A stretch of 23,061 nt of DNA from JAWKHR01 sp041394725 (GTDB lineage: Bacteria > Acidobacteriota > Vicinamibacteria > Vicinamibacterales > SCN-69-37), in the NCBI GenBank assembly GCA_041394725.1, contig JAWKHR010000074.1:1-23061 (forward strand), in the 5' to 3' direction. Shown here one piece after another: positions 1 to 7,358 of the stretch. Each line of letters starts with the position of its first letter. Positions within the stretch are counted from its first letter, which is position 1. The notes beneath the pieces are model-generated. The model was not told the DNA's origin. It made no database searches and saw only the letters and a list, made by a program, of their open reading frames with translations. Made by a program: the position numbers and the translations under genes.

Positions 1-1557
1 GACGAAGCCGTCCGGGCGGAACGCGTCCACGCCCTGGTCGTACCAGGCATCGGCGCCGTGCTCGGCGAACACGTCCGCGGCGCGCGCGACGATGGCCGGC
101 GTGAGCGCGGAGGCGCCGCAGGCTCGACAGCCGAGCGCCGGAATGGGCACGCCCCAGGCGCGCTGGCGCGAGATGCACCAGTCGGGCCGGTTCACGAACA
201 TGCCCGTCATCCGCTCGCGACCCCAGTCGGGGATCCAGCGGACGGCGTTCGTCTCGGTGAGCGCGGCCTCGCGCAGGCCGTCCATGCTGATGAACCACTG
301 CGCGGTCGCGAGGAAGATGACCGGCTGGTGACAGCGCCAGCAGTGCGGATACGAGTGCTCGAAGTCCGACCGGTACCACAGGCGGCCACGCTCGGCGAGC
401 GCGGCCTCGACGACCGGGTTGGCCTCGAAGACCTTCATCCCGCCGACCACGCCGACGTCGGGCAGGAAGCGTCCGTCGCGCCCGATCGGCGCGTAGATGT
501 CGAGCCCGTAGCGCACACCCGTCGCGAAGTCGTCCGCGCCATGGCCGGGCGCCGTGTGCACGGCGCCGGTGCCCTGGTCGAGGGTGACGTAGTCGGCGAG
601 CACCGCGAGCGAGTCGCGGTCGTAGAGCGGGTGCCGGAAGCGCAGCCGATCCAGGGCGGCGCCCTTGACGCTCGCCACCTTCGGCCCGAGCGCCCGGCCG
701 GTGGCCTCGGCCACGCGGGGCGCGAGCGCCTCGGCCATGATCACCACGCGGCCGTCCACCTCGTACGCGCCGTAGTCCACGTCCGGGTGGAACGCGACGG
801 CCAGGTTCGCCGGGATCGTCCACGGCGTCGTCGTCCAGATCAGCACCGTCACGTCGCGCCCGGCCAGGGCCGGCACGCGCGCCGCGAGGTCGCCGGCCGC
901 GTCGGGCGCCAGCGGGAACTCCACGTAGATCGAGGGCGACGTGTGCGGCTCGTATTCGACCTCGGCCTCGGCCAGCGCGGTGCGGCAGCGCAGGCACCAG
1001 TGGACGGGCTTCTTGCCCTTGTAGACGAGGCCGCGCGAGACGAACCGGCCGAGCGCCCGGACGATGTCCGCCTGGAAGGCGAAATTCATCGTCAGGTACG
1101 GGTTCGCCCAGTCGCCGATGATGCCGAGGCGCTTGAAGTCCACCCGCTGGGAGTCGACGAACTTCTCGGCGTAGGCGCGGCACGCCCGGCGGAACTCGGC
1201 GGGGTTGCGGTCCTTGGCCGCGGCGCCGAGTTCGCGCTCGACGTTGAGCTCGATCGGCAGGCCGTGGCAGTCCCAGCCCGGGACGTACGGTGCGTCGAAG
1301 CCGGCCATGGAGCGGGACTTCACGACGAGGTCCTTCAGCACCTTGTTGAGCGCGTGGCCGATGTGAATCTGGCCGTTCGCGTAGGGCGGGCCATCGTGGA
1401 GGACGAAGGTCGCCCGGCCCCGCCGGGCCGCGCGCAGGCGGCCGTAGAGGTCCATGGCGTCCCAGCGGGCCAGCATGGCCGGCTCGGTGGCCGGCAGGTT
1501 GGCCTTCATCGGGAAGTCCGTCCGCGGGAGGTTGAGCGTATCTTTCCAGTCGCGCAT
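1..1557 (-). CDS. ileS: isoleucyl-tRNA synthetase, N-terminal half (cut by window edge)
   Basis: Class I aminoacyl-tRNA synthetase that charges tRNA-Ile in the cytoplasm. The 519 visible residues begin MRDWKDTLNLPRTDFPMKAN, typical of the IleRS N-terminus. The HIGH signature (IHIGHAL) is near residues 64-70, and GWDCHGLPIE follows about 30 residues later. The CP1 editing domain shows WTTTPWTIPAN and GTGAVHTAPGHGADDF, which in this family clear mischarged valine. After it comes DWCISRQRAWGVPIP and a C-x-x-C pair (CRACGA). The KMSKS loop, anticodon-binding domain and C-terminus lie outside the window; family members are usually 900-1000 residues. An in-frame ATG at 1578 was not chosen because it lies inside the predicted -10 hexamer (TAGAAT, 1582-1577) and adds residues not typical of the family. 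A GGAGG at 1576-1572 is 14 bases from the chosen ATG, too far for a normal ribosome site. Confidence 0.97.
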   Translation of the reverse strand, partial: MRDWKDTLNLPRTDFPMKANLPATEPAMLARWDAMDLYGRLRAARRGRATFVLHDGPPYANGQIHIGHALNKVLKDLVVKSRSMAGFDAPYVPGWDCHGLPIELNVERELGAAAKDRNPAEFRRACRAYAEKFVDSQRVDFKRLGIIGDWANPYLTMNFAFQADIVRALGRFVSRGLVYKGKKPVHWCLRCRTALAEAEVEYEPHTSPSIYVEFPLAPDAAGDLAARVPALAGRDVTVLIWTTTPWTIPANLAVAFHPDVDYGAYEVDGRVVIMAEALAPRVAEATGRALGPKVASVKGAALDRLRFRHPLYDRDSLAVLADYVTLDQGTGAVHTAPGHGADDFATGVRYGLDIYAPIGRDGRFLPDVGVVGGMKVFEANPVVEAALAERGRLWYRSDFEHSYPHCWRCHQPVIFLATAQWFISMDGLREAALTETNAVRWIPDWGRERMTGMFVNRPDWCISRQRAWGVPIPALGCRACGASALTPAIVARAADVFAEHGADAWYDQGVDAFRPDGFV

Positions 1558-1576
1558 CGGAAGGGCCGAAACCTCC

Positions 1577-1586
1577 ATTCTATAAT
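1577..1586. promoter_or_regulatory. overlapping divergent -10 elements, ileS / HAD gene
   Basis: An AT island in GC-rich sequence carries TATAAT on + (1581-1586) and TAGAAT on - (1582-1577), overlapping by two bases. The + hexamer ends 8 bases before the GTG of the HAD gene, and the - hexamer ends 19 bases before the ATG of ileS. No good -35 hexamer is visible for either. Two polymerases could not occupy both at once, so the genes may compete for initiation (inference). Confidence 0.6.
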
Positions 1587-1594
1587 TGGAGGCC

Positions 1595-2278
1595 GTGGTC
1601 CGCGCCCGGGCGGTCTTCTTCGACGTCGATTTCACCCTGATCCACCCCGGGCCCCGATTCCAGGGCACTGGCTACGCGGCGAGCTGCGCCCGCCACGGGG
1701 TCCGGGCCGATGCCGCCCGGTTCGAGGCGGCGGTGGCCGGGGCCTCCGGGCTCCTCGACTCGGCCGACCAGCTCTACAACGACGACCTCTTCATCAACTA
1801 CACACGCCGCATCATCGAGCTGATGGGCGGCGAGGGGCCGGCCGTGGACCTCGTCGCGCGTGAGCTCTACGCCCAGTGGGCCGAGCACCATCACTTCGAC
1901 CTCTACGCCGACGTCGAGCCCGCGCTCCGCGCGCTGCACGCCGGGGGCTACCGGCTGGGTCTCATCTCGAATTCCCACCGCTGCCTGGACTCGTTCCAGT
2001 CGCACTTCGAGCTCCAGGGGCTCATCACGGCGACGGTCTCGTCGTCCGAGCACGGCTGGATGAAGCCGCACCCGAGCATCTTCGAGGCGGCGCTCGCGCA
2101 GGTCGGCGTGCCGGCGGGGGAGTCGGTGATGGTCGGCGACAGCCTGGCGCACGACGTGGCCGGTGCGATGCGCGCCGGCATGCGGGGCGTGCTGCTGGCC
2201 CGCGGCGCGGCGCCGGCCGACGCCGGCGTGCCCGTCATCCGGACGCTGACGGAGCTGCCCGGGCTGCTCGAGCGTTGA
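1595..2278 (+). CDS. HAD-superfamily hydrolase (phosphatase-like)
   Basis: Probable cytoplasmic phosphohydrolase of 227 residues. All four haloacid dehalogenase motifs are present: motif I FFDVDFTL near residues 8-15 (nucleophile Asp10, acid/base Asp12), motif II ISNS near 124-127, motif III Lys in WMKPHPS near 157, and motif IV GDSLAHD near 181-187. The helical region between motifs I and II is a C1-type cap. The substrate cannot be told from sequence. The GTG at 1595 is preferred over the TTG at 1586 because the TTG overlaps the TATAAT promoter hexamer (1581-1586), whereas transcription should begin near 1593-1595, giving a leaderless message. A GGAGG lies only 2 bases before the GTG, too close to act as a normal ribosome site. 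It is divergent from ileS, and the ankyrin gene follows after 30 bases with its own promoter. Confidence 0.9.
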   Translation: MVRARAVFFDVDFTLIHPGPRFQGTGYAASCARHGVRADAARFEAAVAGASGLLDSADQLYNDDLFINYTRRIIELMGGEGPAVDLVARELYAQWAEHHHFDLYADVEPALRALHAGGYRLGLISNSHRCLDSFQSHFELQGLITATVSSSEHGWMKPHPSIFEAALAQVGVPAGESVMVGDSLAHDVAGAMRAGMRGVLLARGAAPADAGVPVIRTLTELPGLLER

Positions 2279-2301
2279 GCGCCGGCGCGCCCTGCTAGCA
2301 T
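2275..2301 (+). promoter_or_regulatory. putative promoter of the ankyrin lipoprotein gene, leaderless type
   Basis: TAGCAT (2296-2301) ends 7 bases before the ATG at 2309. A TTGAGC (2275-2280) overlapping the HAD stop codon sits 15 bases upstream of it, a slightly short spacing for a -35 element. No Shine-Dalgarno sequence lies between the hexamer and the ATG, so the transcript is predicted to start at or next to the ATG. Confidence 0.5.
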
Positions 2302-2308
2302 CTCCCGC

Positions 2309-3190
2309 ATGTTCAGCTCCCGCCGAATGGCCGTCGTCTTCGCCGGCAGTCTCACGGGTCTCTGCCTGATCGGCTGCGCCGGCGGCGTTCCAGAGGCCGA
2401 CATCGTGACGGGCGTCCGCGCCGGAGACGTGGCCGCGGTGAGGGCGCTGCTGGCGCGCGACCCCGCCCTGGTGCAGACCCGGGTCTATCCGCAGGCGTAC
2501 GAGCGGCGCGACCAGCGCCGGGCGTTCGAGGCCCGCGAGGGGCGCAGTCCGTGGGAAGGGCGCCTCCTGATTCACGAGGCGGCGGCGCGCGTGGAGTCCC
2601 CCCGGCCGTTGCTCGACCTGCTGGCCGATGCCGGCGCCGACCTGACGGTCCGGCTGAACGGCCGCACCCTGCTCCACCTGGCCGCGCGCGACGGGAACCT
2701 CGAGGTCGCTTCCTGGCTCCTCGAACGCGGGGTGCCGGTGAACGGCCTGAACGACTGTGCCGATTGCGCCGAGGCCGGCTGGGCGCCGCTCCACGATGCG
2801 CAGGCATTCCGTGACGACGAGATGAGTGAACGGCTGCTGGCGGCCGGCGCCACGGCTGACCCGCGCGCGCGCGACGGTCGGACGCCGCTCCATGTCGCGG
2901 CGGTCTCCGGCAAGCTCGGCGGCGCCTTCGTGCTCTGTCGCCACGGCGCCGACCCGACGAGGACGGACGCGGCCGGCCACACGCCGTTCGACCTTGCCGG
3001 GGATCCTGGCGTCACCCGCGATCCTTCGCGGGTTCGCGTCGAGGACCTTCCCCTGCTCGTGAAGTGGCTGCAGCCCGACGGCGGTTGTGCCGCCGTCGCC
3101 GCGAAGGCTCGCGCCGCCGGCAGGCCGGTCCCGGACGAGGAGGCCCGAACGGTCTTCGCGCGCACGGTCGGGACACTGGCCGGCAGCTGA
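2309..3190 (+). CDS. ankyrin-repeat lipoprotein
   Basis: A 293-residue predicted lipoprotein. The N-terminus (basic SSRR, hydrophobic core, then LIGC with the lipobox Cys near residue 23) predicts signal peptidase II cleavage and membrane anchoring. The rest is an ankyrin solenoid. Clear repeats include NGRTLLHLAARDGNLEVASW and DGRTPLHVAAVSGKLGGAFV, with a degenerate one around AGWAPLHDAQAF and a last cap at AGHTPFDLAG. Ankyrin repeats bind other proteins, and no catalytic motif is seen. A C-x-x-C (NDCADCAEAG) sits in the loop between two repeats and could form a disulfide or bind metal, which is speculative. The C-terminal about 45 residues are not ankyrin and are not recognised. The start is the ATG just after a leaderless-type -10. 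It may be cotranscribed with the HAD gene, but it has its own promoter. Confidence 0.88.
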   Translation: MFSSRRMAVVFAGSLTGLCLIGCAGGVPEADIVTGVRAGDVAAVRALLARDPALVQTRVYPQAYERRDQRRAFEAREGRSPWEGRLLIHEAAARVESPRPLLDLLADAGADLTVRLNGRTLLHLAARDGNLEVASWLLERGVPVNGLNDCADCAEAGWAPLHDAQAFRDDEMSERLLAAGATADPRARDGRTPLHVAAVSGKLGGAFVLCRHGADPTRTDAAGHTPFDLAGDPGVTRDPSRVRVEDLPLLVKWLQPDGGCAAVAAKARAAGRPVPDEEARTVFARTVGTLAGS

Positions 3191-3248
3191 TCCCACGAGT
3201 GTCGAACGGCCCGCCCGCGCCGGCGCGCAGCGTGCCAGTGCGGCGCGT

Positions 3249-3345
3249 GCCGAACGCCGAGCGCCGACTGTCGTCTGGCCAGTGCCCAGTGCCCAGTGCC
3301 CAGTGCCCGCCGTCGAGGCGCGCCGAGCGCCGAGCCCCCAGTGCC
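3249..3345. repeat. mixed 7-bp tandem repeats (GCCGANN and CAGTGCC)
   Basis: Two 7-base families alternate. GCCGAAC, GCCGAGC and GCCGACT run end to end at 3249-3269. Four perfect copies of CAGTGCC run at 3280-3307. Two copies of GCCGAGC follow at 3322-3335, and one further CAGTGCC sits at 3339-3345. The order A-B-A-B suggests a compound unit that was duplicated and shortened. Both are non-coding. Confidence 0.85.
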
Positions 3346-3359
3346 CGATCAATGTCGTA

Positions 3360-3371
3360 CGCCGATCGGCG
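3360..3371. repeat. 12-bp perfect palindrome
   Basis: CGCCGATCGGCG is its own reverse complement and lies just after the repeat island, about 190 bases before the DUF1800 gene. It could be a dimeric repressor site or a chance event in GC-rich sequence. Confidence 0.35.
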
Positions 3372-3557
3372 ATCCCGTCACCGACAGGACCGTGATCCAC
3401 GCGGCGCAGCGCGGCCGCCGTCGTCCACTCGGCCGTTGACCTGCGGCCCGGTTTTTGCGAGGCTCTGTCCGACCGTCCCTCCCCGGCCTCCACCAGCCGA
3501 CTCGCGTTGGCCGGCAGGCTCCCCGCCGCCGTCCGCGAGGCTGCCGGGAGCGCGACG

Positions 3558-5027
3558 ATGCCACGACTCAGCCCGGAAATCGACCATCTGCTGCGGCGCG
3601 CGGGCTTCGGGGCCAGTGCCGCCGACGCCGACCAGTTCCGCGCCACGTCCGCCGACGCGCTCGTGTCGCACTTCGTCGACTACGAGGGCCGGCCCGACGA
3701 CGTGGACGCGCGCATCGGGCGGCCCGACCACGCGCGGATCTCGCTCGACGACGCGTTCTCGCCCGACACCGACATCGACGACGCGCGACAGCGCTGGCTG
3801 TTCCGGATGATCCACACGCGCCGGCCGCTGCAGGAAAAGATGGCGATGTTCTGGCACAACCACTTCGCCACGGCCTACCGCAAGATCGCCGCCGCGGCCG
3901 GCGAACTCCAGGCCGCGAAGATGATGGCCTACACCCCGGGCCAGGCGCGGCCGCTCCGTGGACCGCAGGGGCAGATCGAGCTGTTCCGGCAGCAGGCGCT
4001 CGACCGGTTCAGCGACCTGCTCGTGCAGGTCGCACAGGATCCGGCGATGTTGATCTGGCTCGACGGCCGCAGCAACGTGAAGTCGCGCCCGCAGGAGAAC
4101 TGGGGCCGCGAGGTGATGGAGCTGTTCACGCTCGGCGTGGACTTCTACACCGAGTCCGACGTGCGCGCGGCCTCGCGCGCGTTCACCGGCTGGAACCTGC
4201 GCCGGTCGCAGGGCTTCCGCGACGACGACCCGCAGTCCTATTACGAGTTCTTCTACGACGCCGAGCAGCACGACACCGACGCCAAGACCTTCTCGTTCCC
4301 GGTCGCGCCGGGCGGCAGCCACACGATCCCGGCGCGCGGCCCGTCGTCCGGCCTCCAGGACGGTCTGGATGTGCTGATGGCGCTGGCCACGCATCCGGAG
4401 ACGGCCCGGCGCCTCGCGCGCAAGTTCTGGGGCTTCTTCGTCTGCGAAACGCGGGATCCGGACCCGGCGTTCGTCGAGAGCACGGCGTCGGTCTACCTGC
4501 GGAACGGCACCGCGATCCGCCCGGTCATCCGCCACATCCTGACTTCGTCGTGGTTCACCGACGCGGCCGTGCGGCACACGCGCTACTCGTGGCCGGCCGA
4601 GTTCGTCGCGCGCGCGATCAGGGAGGTCGGCTGGCAGAACTTCGAGCTGGGCGACGTGCTGACGCCGCTCGCCAGCATGGGCATGCCGCTGTTCGAGCCG
4701 CCGAACGTCGGCGGCTGGGAGACGGGGCCGGCGTGGTACTCGACGGCGACGATGCTCGCGCGGACGAATTTCGCCGCGACGCTCGCGGCCAGCCAGCGCG
4801 AGTTCCTCGCGGTCTCGCTCGGCGCCGACGGCGGGACGCGGGACGCGCTGCTCGGCGCGATGCTCGACCGGGTGACGACCGCGCCGCTCGACCGGGCGCC
4901 GCGCGAGGCGCTGCAGGCGTACCTGCAGGCCGCCGGATCGTGGACCGGCAGCCCGTCGCAGCTCGGCACGCGGGCGGCGGGGCTGGCGCGCCTGCTCGTC
5001 GGCGCCTCCGAGTACCAGCTCGTCTGA
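3558..5027 (+). CDS. DUF1800 family protein
   Basis: A 489-residue protein of the DUF1800 family, whose biochemical role is not established. Recognisable blocks are the N-terminal IDHLLRRAGFGAS, then LQEKMAMFWHNHFAT near residue 95, PAMLIWLDGRSNVKS and REVMELFTLGVDFYTE in the middle, SRAFTGWNLR soon after, and PPNVGGWE in the last third. No signal peptide is seen from the chosen ATG, which has GGGAG seven bases upstream. An in-frame TTG at 3507 would add 17 residues without giving a signal sequence. It is the first gene of an operon: DUF1501 follows after 20 bases and a porin after that. DUF1800 and DUF1501 genes are commonly adjacent in bacteria, and the pair is thought to act together at or beyond the inner membrane (known association, function inferred). 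Confidence 0.93.
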   Translation: MPRLSPEIDHLLRRAGFGASAADADQFRATSADALVSHFVDYEGRPDDVDARIGRPDHARISLDDAFSPDTDIDDARQRWLFRMIHTRRPLQEKMAMFWHNHFATAYRKIAAAAGELQAAKMMAYTPGQARPLRGPQGQIELFRQQALDRFSDLLVQVAQDPAMLIWLDGRSNVKSRPQENWGREVMELFTLGVDFYTESDVRAASRAFTGWNLRRSQGFRDDDPQSYYEFFYDAEQHDTDAKTFSFPVAPGGSHTIPARGPSSGLQDGLDVLMALATHPETARRLARKFWGFFVCETRDPDPAFVESTASVYLRNGTAIRPVIRHILTSSWFTDAAVRHTRYSWPAEFVARAIREVGWQNFELGDVLTPLASMGMPLFEPPNVGGWETGPAWYSTATMLARTNFAATLAASQREFLAVSLGADGGTRDALLGAMLDRVTTAPLDRAPREALQAYLQAAGSWTGSPSQLGTRAAGLARLLVGASEYQLV

Positions 5028-5047
5028 CTCGATTCGCAGGAGCGTTC

Positions 5048-6301
5048 ATGAAGGTCTCTCGACGACTGTTCATCCGCGACGGCGTGGCCACGGTCACGCT
5101 GGGCCTGGCCGCGCCGAGTTTCCTCGGCGCCATCGCGCGCGCGCAGGGCGCGCACGGGCGTCACCTCGTCGTGGTCTACCTCGGTGGGGGCAACGACGCG
5201 CTCAACACGCTCGTGCCGTACCAGGACCAGGCCTACTACGACCGGCGGCCGACGATTGCCGTCCCGGCCGGGCAGGTGCTGCAGGTCGGCACGGACGCCG
5301 GGGGGCACGCGCTCGGGCTGCATCCGGGCCTGGGCGGGCTGCGGAACGTCTTCAACGAGGGGCGCCTGGCGCTCGTGCAGCGGACCGGCTACGCGGACTC
5401 GAGCCGGTCGCACTTCGAGGCGGCCGAGATCTGGAACACGGCCGATCCGACGCTGTCGATCGGGCCGGGCTGGCTGGGCCGGTATCTCGACACGCTGCCG
5501 CGGCCGCTCGACGCGCTCACGGCCTGGAACACCGCGTCGGAGACGCCGCGCGCGCTCTACGCGGAGCGCAGCGGCGTGCCGGCGATCCCGAACGTCGCCA
5601 CCTACGCCTACGCGAGCCCGAACCGCGGGTCGGCCGCGCGCGAGGAACGGACGGCCGTCGAGGCGATGGTGGCCAACCCGGCGCCGGATCGCCCGCACCT
5701 CGCGTTCGTGAACGGCACGAGCCGCGGCGCGCTCGAGACGCTGGACCGCGTCGCGACGGTGCGGTCCTATGCCCCGACCGTGGGCTACCCGAACACCGGG
5801 TTCGCCCGCTCGCTGCAGACGGTGGCCGGCGCGATCGCCGGCGGCGTCGGCACGAAGGTCTTCTGGGTGGTGACGGGCGGGTACGACACGCACTCGCAGC
5901 AGGGCGCGGGCGACGGCACGTATGGCGCTCTCATGGGCACGCTGGGCGATGGCCTGTGGGCGTTCTACCAGGACGTCCGCAACCAGGGGCTCGCGGCCGA
6001 CACGTCGGTCGTCGTCTTCTCGGAGTTCGGCCGCCGCATCTCGGAGAACGGCAGCCGCGGCACCGACCACGGCGCGGCGGGCCTGATGATGGTGCTCGGC
6101 GGCGGCGTGCGCGGCGGGCTGTACGGGTCGGCCGCGTCGCTCACGCCGGGCCACCCGACGCTCGAGAACGACTCTGGCGACGTGCGCTACGAGGTCGACT
6201 TCCGGTCCGTCTACGCGCGCCTGCTCGACCAGTGGCTCGGCGTGGACTCGACGTCCATCCTGCACGGCGACTACCGGTCCGGCGCGCCGGCCATCTTCTG
6301 A
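5048..6301 (+). CDS. DUF1501 family protein, Tat-exported
   Basis: A 417-residue exported protein of the DUF1501 family, related to the alkaline phosphatase/sulfatase fold. The N-terminus MKVSRRLFIRDGVATV has a twin-arginine motif (SRRLFI, residues 4-9), followed by a hydrophobic stretch and a probable cleavage site after IARA near residue 32, so folded export to the periplasm is likely. Family blocks are VVVYLGGGNDALNTLVPY near 41-58, TGYADSSRSHFEAAEIWNT near 115, GGYDTHSQQG near 280, and FSEFGRRISENGSRGTDHG followed by a Gly-rich LGGGVRGG. The Asp and His residues in these blocks resemble the metal-binding set of the superfamily, but the enzyme activity is not established. AGGAG sits 5 bases before the ATG. 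It lies between the DUF1800 and porin genes in one operon. Confidence 0.93.
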   Translation: MKVSRRLFIRDGVATVTLGLAAPSFLGAIARAQGAHGRHLVVVYLGGGNDALNTLVPYQDQAYYDRRPTIAVPAGQVLQVGTDAGGHALGLHPGLGGLRNVFNEGRLALVQRTGYADSSRSHFEAAEIWNTADPTLSIGPGWLGRYLDTLPRPLDALTAWNTASETPRALYAERSGVPAIPNVATYAYASPNRGSAAREERTAVEAMVANPAPDRPHLAFVNGTSRGALETLDRVATVRSYAPTVGYPNTGFARSLQTVAGAIAGGVGTKVFWVVTGGYDTHSQQGAGDGTYGALMGTLGDGLWAFYQDVRNQGLAADTSVVVFSEFGRRISENGSRGTDHGAAGLMMVLGGGVRGGLYGSAASLTPGHPTLENDSGDVRYEVDFRSVYARLLDQWLGVDSTSILHGDYRSGAPAIF

Positions 6302-6312
6302 GGATCGTCCCC

Positions 6313-7356
6313 ATGTCCCAGTTCCGTCTCGCGCTCGTCGCCACGGTCGGTCTCGGCCTCGCCACGCCGGCGTTCGCCCAGGATCCGGCGCCGCCGCCGC
6401 CCCCCGTGACGCCGGCCTCGCCCCAGGCGGGCGAGTACCCGAAGGTCACGTTCGGCGTGCAGTCGTTCCTGCAGTACTCCGCGCTCCTGCACGAGGCGGA
6501 CGGCTACAACGCCTTCGAGGTCACGCGCGGCTACCTGAACGTCGAGGCCCGGCTGTCGGACAGGCTCCGGTTCCGGTTCACGCCGGACGTGCGCCCGACG
6601 ACCGACGCGAGCCTCGAGAACAACCTGACCCTGCGCCTGGAGTACGCGTCGCTCTACGCGACCGTCGCGGACGACGTGACGCTGATGTTCGGCCTCCACG
6701 AGACGCCGTGGCTGAGCTACGAGGAGTCGATCAACCGGTACCGCGTCCTCGGGCCGTTCTTCTCGGAACGGCTCGGCCTCGTCCCGGGTCCGACGGACCT
6801 GGGCGTCAGCGTGCGCGCCACGCGCGGCAACCTGGACGTCCATGGCGGCGTGTACAACGGCGAGGGCTACGGGCGGGCCGAGATCGACCGGTACAAGAGC
6901 GTCGAGGGCCGCGTGTCGTACCGGCTGATGGGCGACGACAGCGTGCAGGTGTCGGGCTTCTACCAGTACGGCTGGTACGCGCGCGACCGGCCGCGCAACG
7001 TGGCCATCGTGATGGGCAGCTACGAGCAGCCGCACGGCTTCGTCACCGCGCAGTACCTGTGGGCGACCGACAACCCGTTCATCGCGCGCGACGTCCAGCG
7101 GCGGGGACTCTCGATCTTCGGCGAGGTCCGGCAGGGGCCCACCGGCTGGGCCGGGATCGCCGGGCTCGACCTGTTCGACCCGGACCGGTCCGACGACGGC
7201 GATTCCACCCGGCGGATGGTCTTCGGCGGCGCGCACTGGCGGCGCGTGGGGCAGGCGCGGCTCGGCATCGTGGTGTCGCTGGAGCAGTCGTATCGCTCCG
7301 CGACGTCGCAGCTGACCGATCGCCGCCTGCTCGCGCAGACGACGATCGAGTTCTAA
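6313..7356 (+). CDS. outer-membrane porin, phosphate-selective porin O/P-like
   Basis: A 347-residue outer-membrane beta-barrel protein. The signal peptide MSQFRLALVATVGLGLATPAFA ends at AFA|QD. A proline-rich linker follows (PAPPPPPVTP), as often found after the signal of such porins. The mature part alternates polar and hydrophobic residues in strands with aromatic girdles (FQYSA-type, YQYGWYARD, FVTAQYLW). It ends in IEF, the C-terminal Phe read by the barrel-assembly machinery. Strand pattern and blocks such as FGLHETPWLSYEES resemble phosphate-selective porins of the OprO/OprP type, but the solute is unknown. A GAGGA sequence overlaps the DUF1501 stop codon, 8 bases before this ATG, so translation may be coupled. 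The gene ends 2 bases from the end of the convergent helicase gene, with no room for a private terminator. Confidence 0.85.
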   Translation: MSQFRLALVATVGLGLATPAFAQDPAPPPPPVTPASPQAGEYPKVTFGVQSFLQYSALLHEADGYNAFEVTRGYLNVEARLSDRLRFRFTPDVRPTTDASLENNLTLRLEYASLYATVADDVTLMFGLHETPWLSYEESINRYRVLGPFFSERLGLVPGPTDLGVSVRATRGNLDVHGGVYNGEGYGRAEIDRYKSVEGRVSYRLMGDDSVQVSGFYQYGWYARDRPRNVAIVMGSYEQPHGFVTAQYLWATDNPFIARDVQRRGLSIFGEVRQGPTGWAGIAGLDLFDPDRSDDGDSTRRMVFGGAHWRRVGQARLGIVVSLEQSYRSATSQLTDRRLLAQTTIEF

Positions 7357-7358
7357 TC

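Larger units (their letters stand above)
3191..3557. other. intergenic region with repeat island
   Basis: This 367-base stretch is the only long gap in the window. It contains two kinds of 7-base tandem repeat (3249-3345), a 12-base perfect palindrome (3360-3371), and a weak promoter-like TTGACC (3436-3441) followed after 17 bases by GAGGCT, which could serve the DUF1800 operon but matches the -10 consensus poorly. Short reading frames crossing it have no family resemblance. No tRNA or structured RNA was recognised. Confidence 0.7.

Noticed and set aside
58..1863. A 601-codon frame on + opposite ileS
   Set aside because: It is antisense to clear IleRS motifs, has no family resemblance, and its composition is that of a mirrored gene.
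3436..3464. TTGACC-N17-GAGGCT as a promoter for the DUF1800 operon
   Set aside because: The -35 half is good but the -10 half is poor, unlike the TANNNT elements elsewhere here. Mentioned only in the gap description.
1580..3646. A 688-codon minus-strand frame across the HAD and ankyrin genes
   Set aside because: It is a shadow of two well-supported genes on the other strand and includes the repeat island, where translation gives low-complexity sequence.
3455..5027. Upstream extension of the DUF1501 frame across the DUF1800 gene
   Set aside because: It is a shadow of the DUF1800 gene in another frame; the DUF1501 start at 5048 has a ribosome site and a Tat signal.
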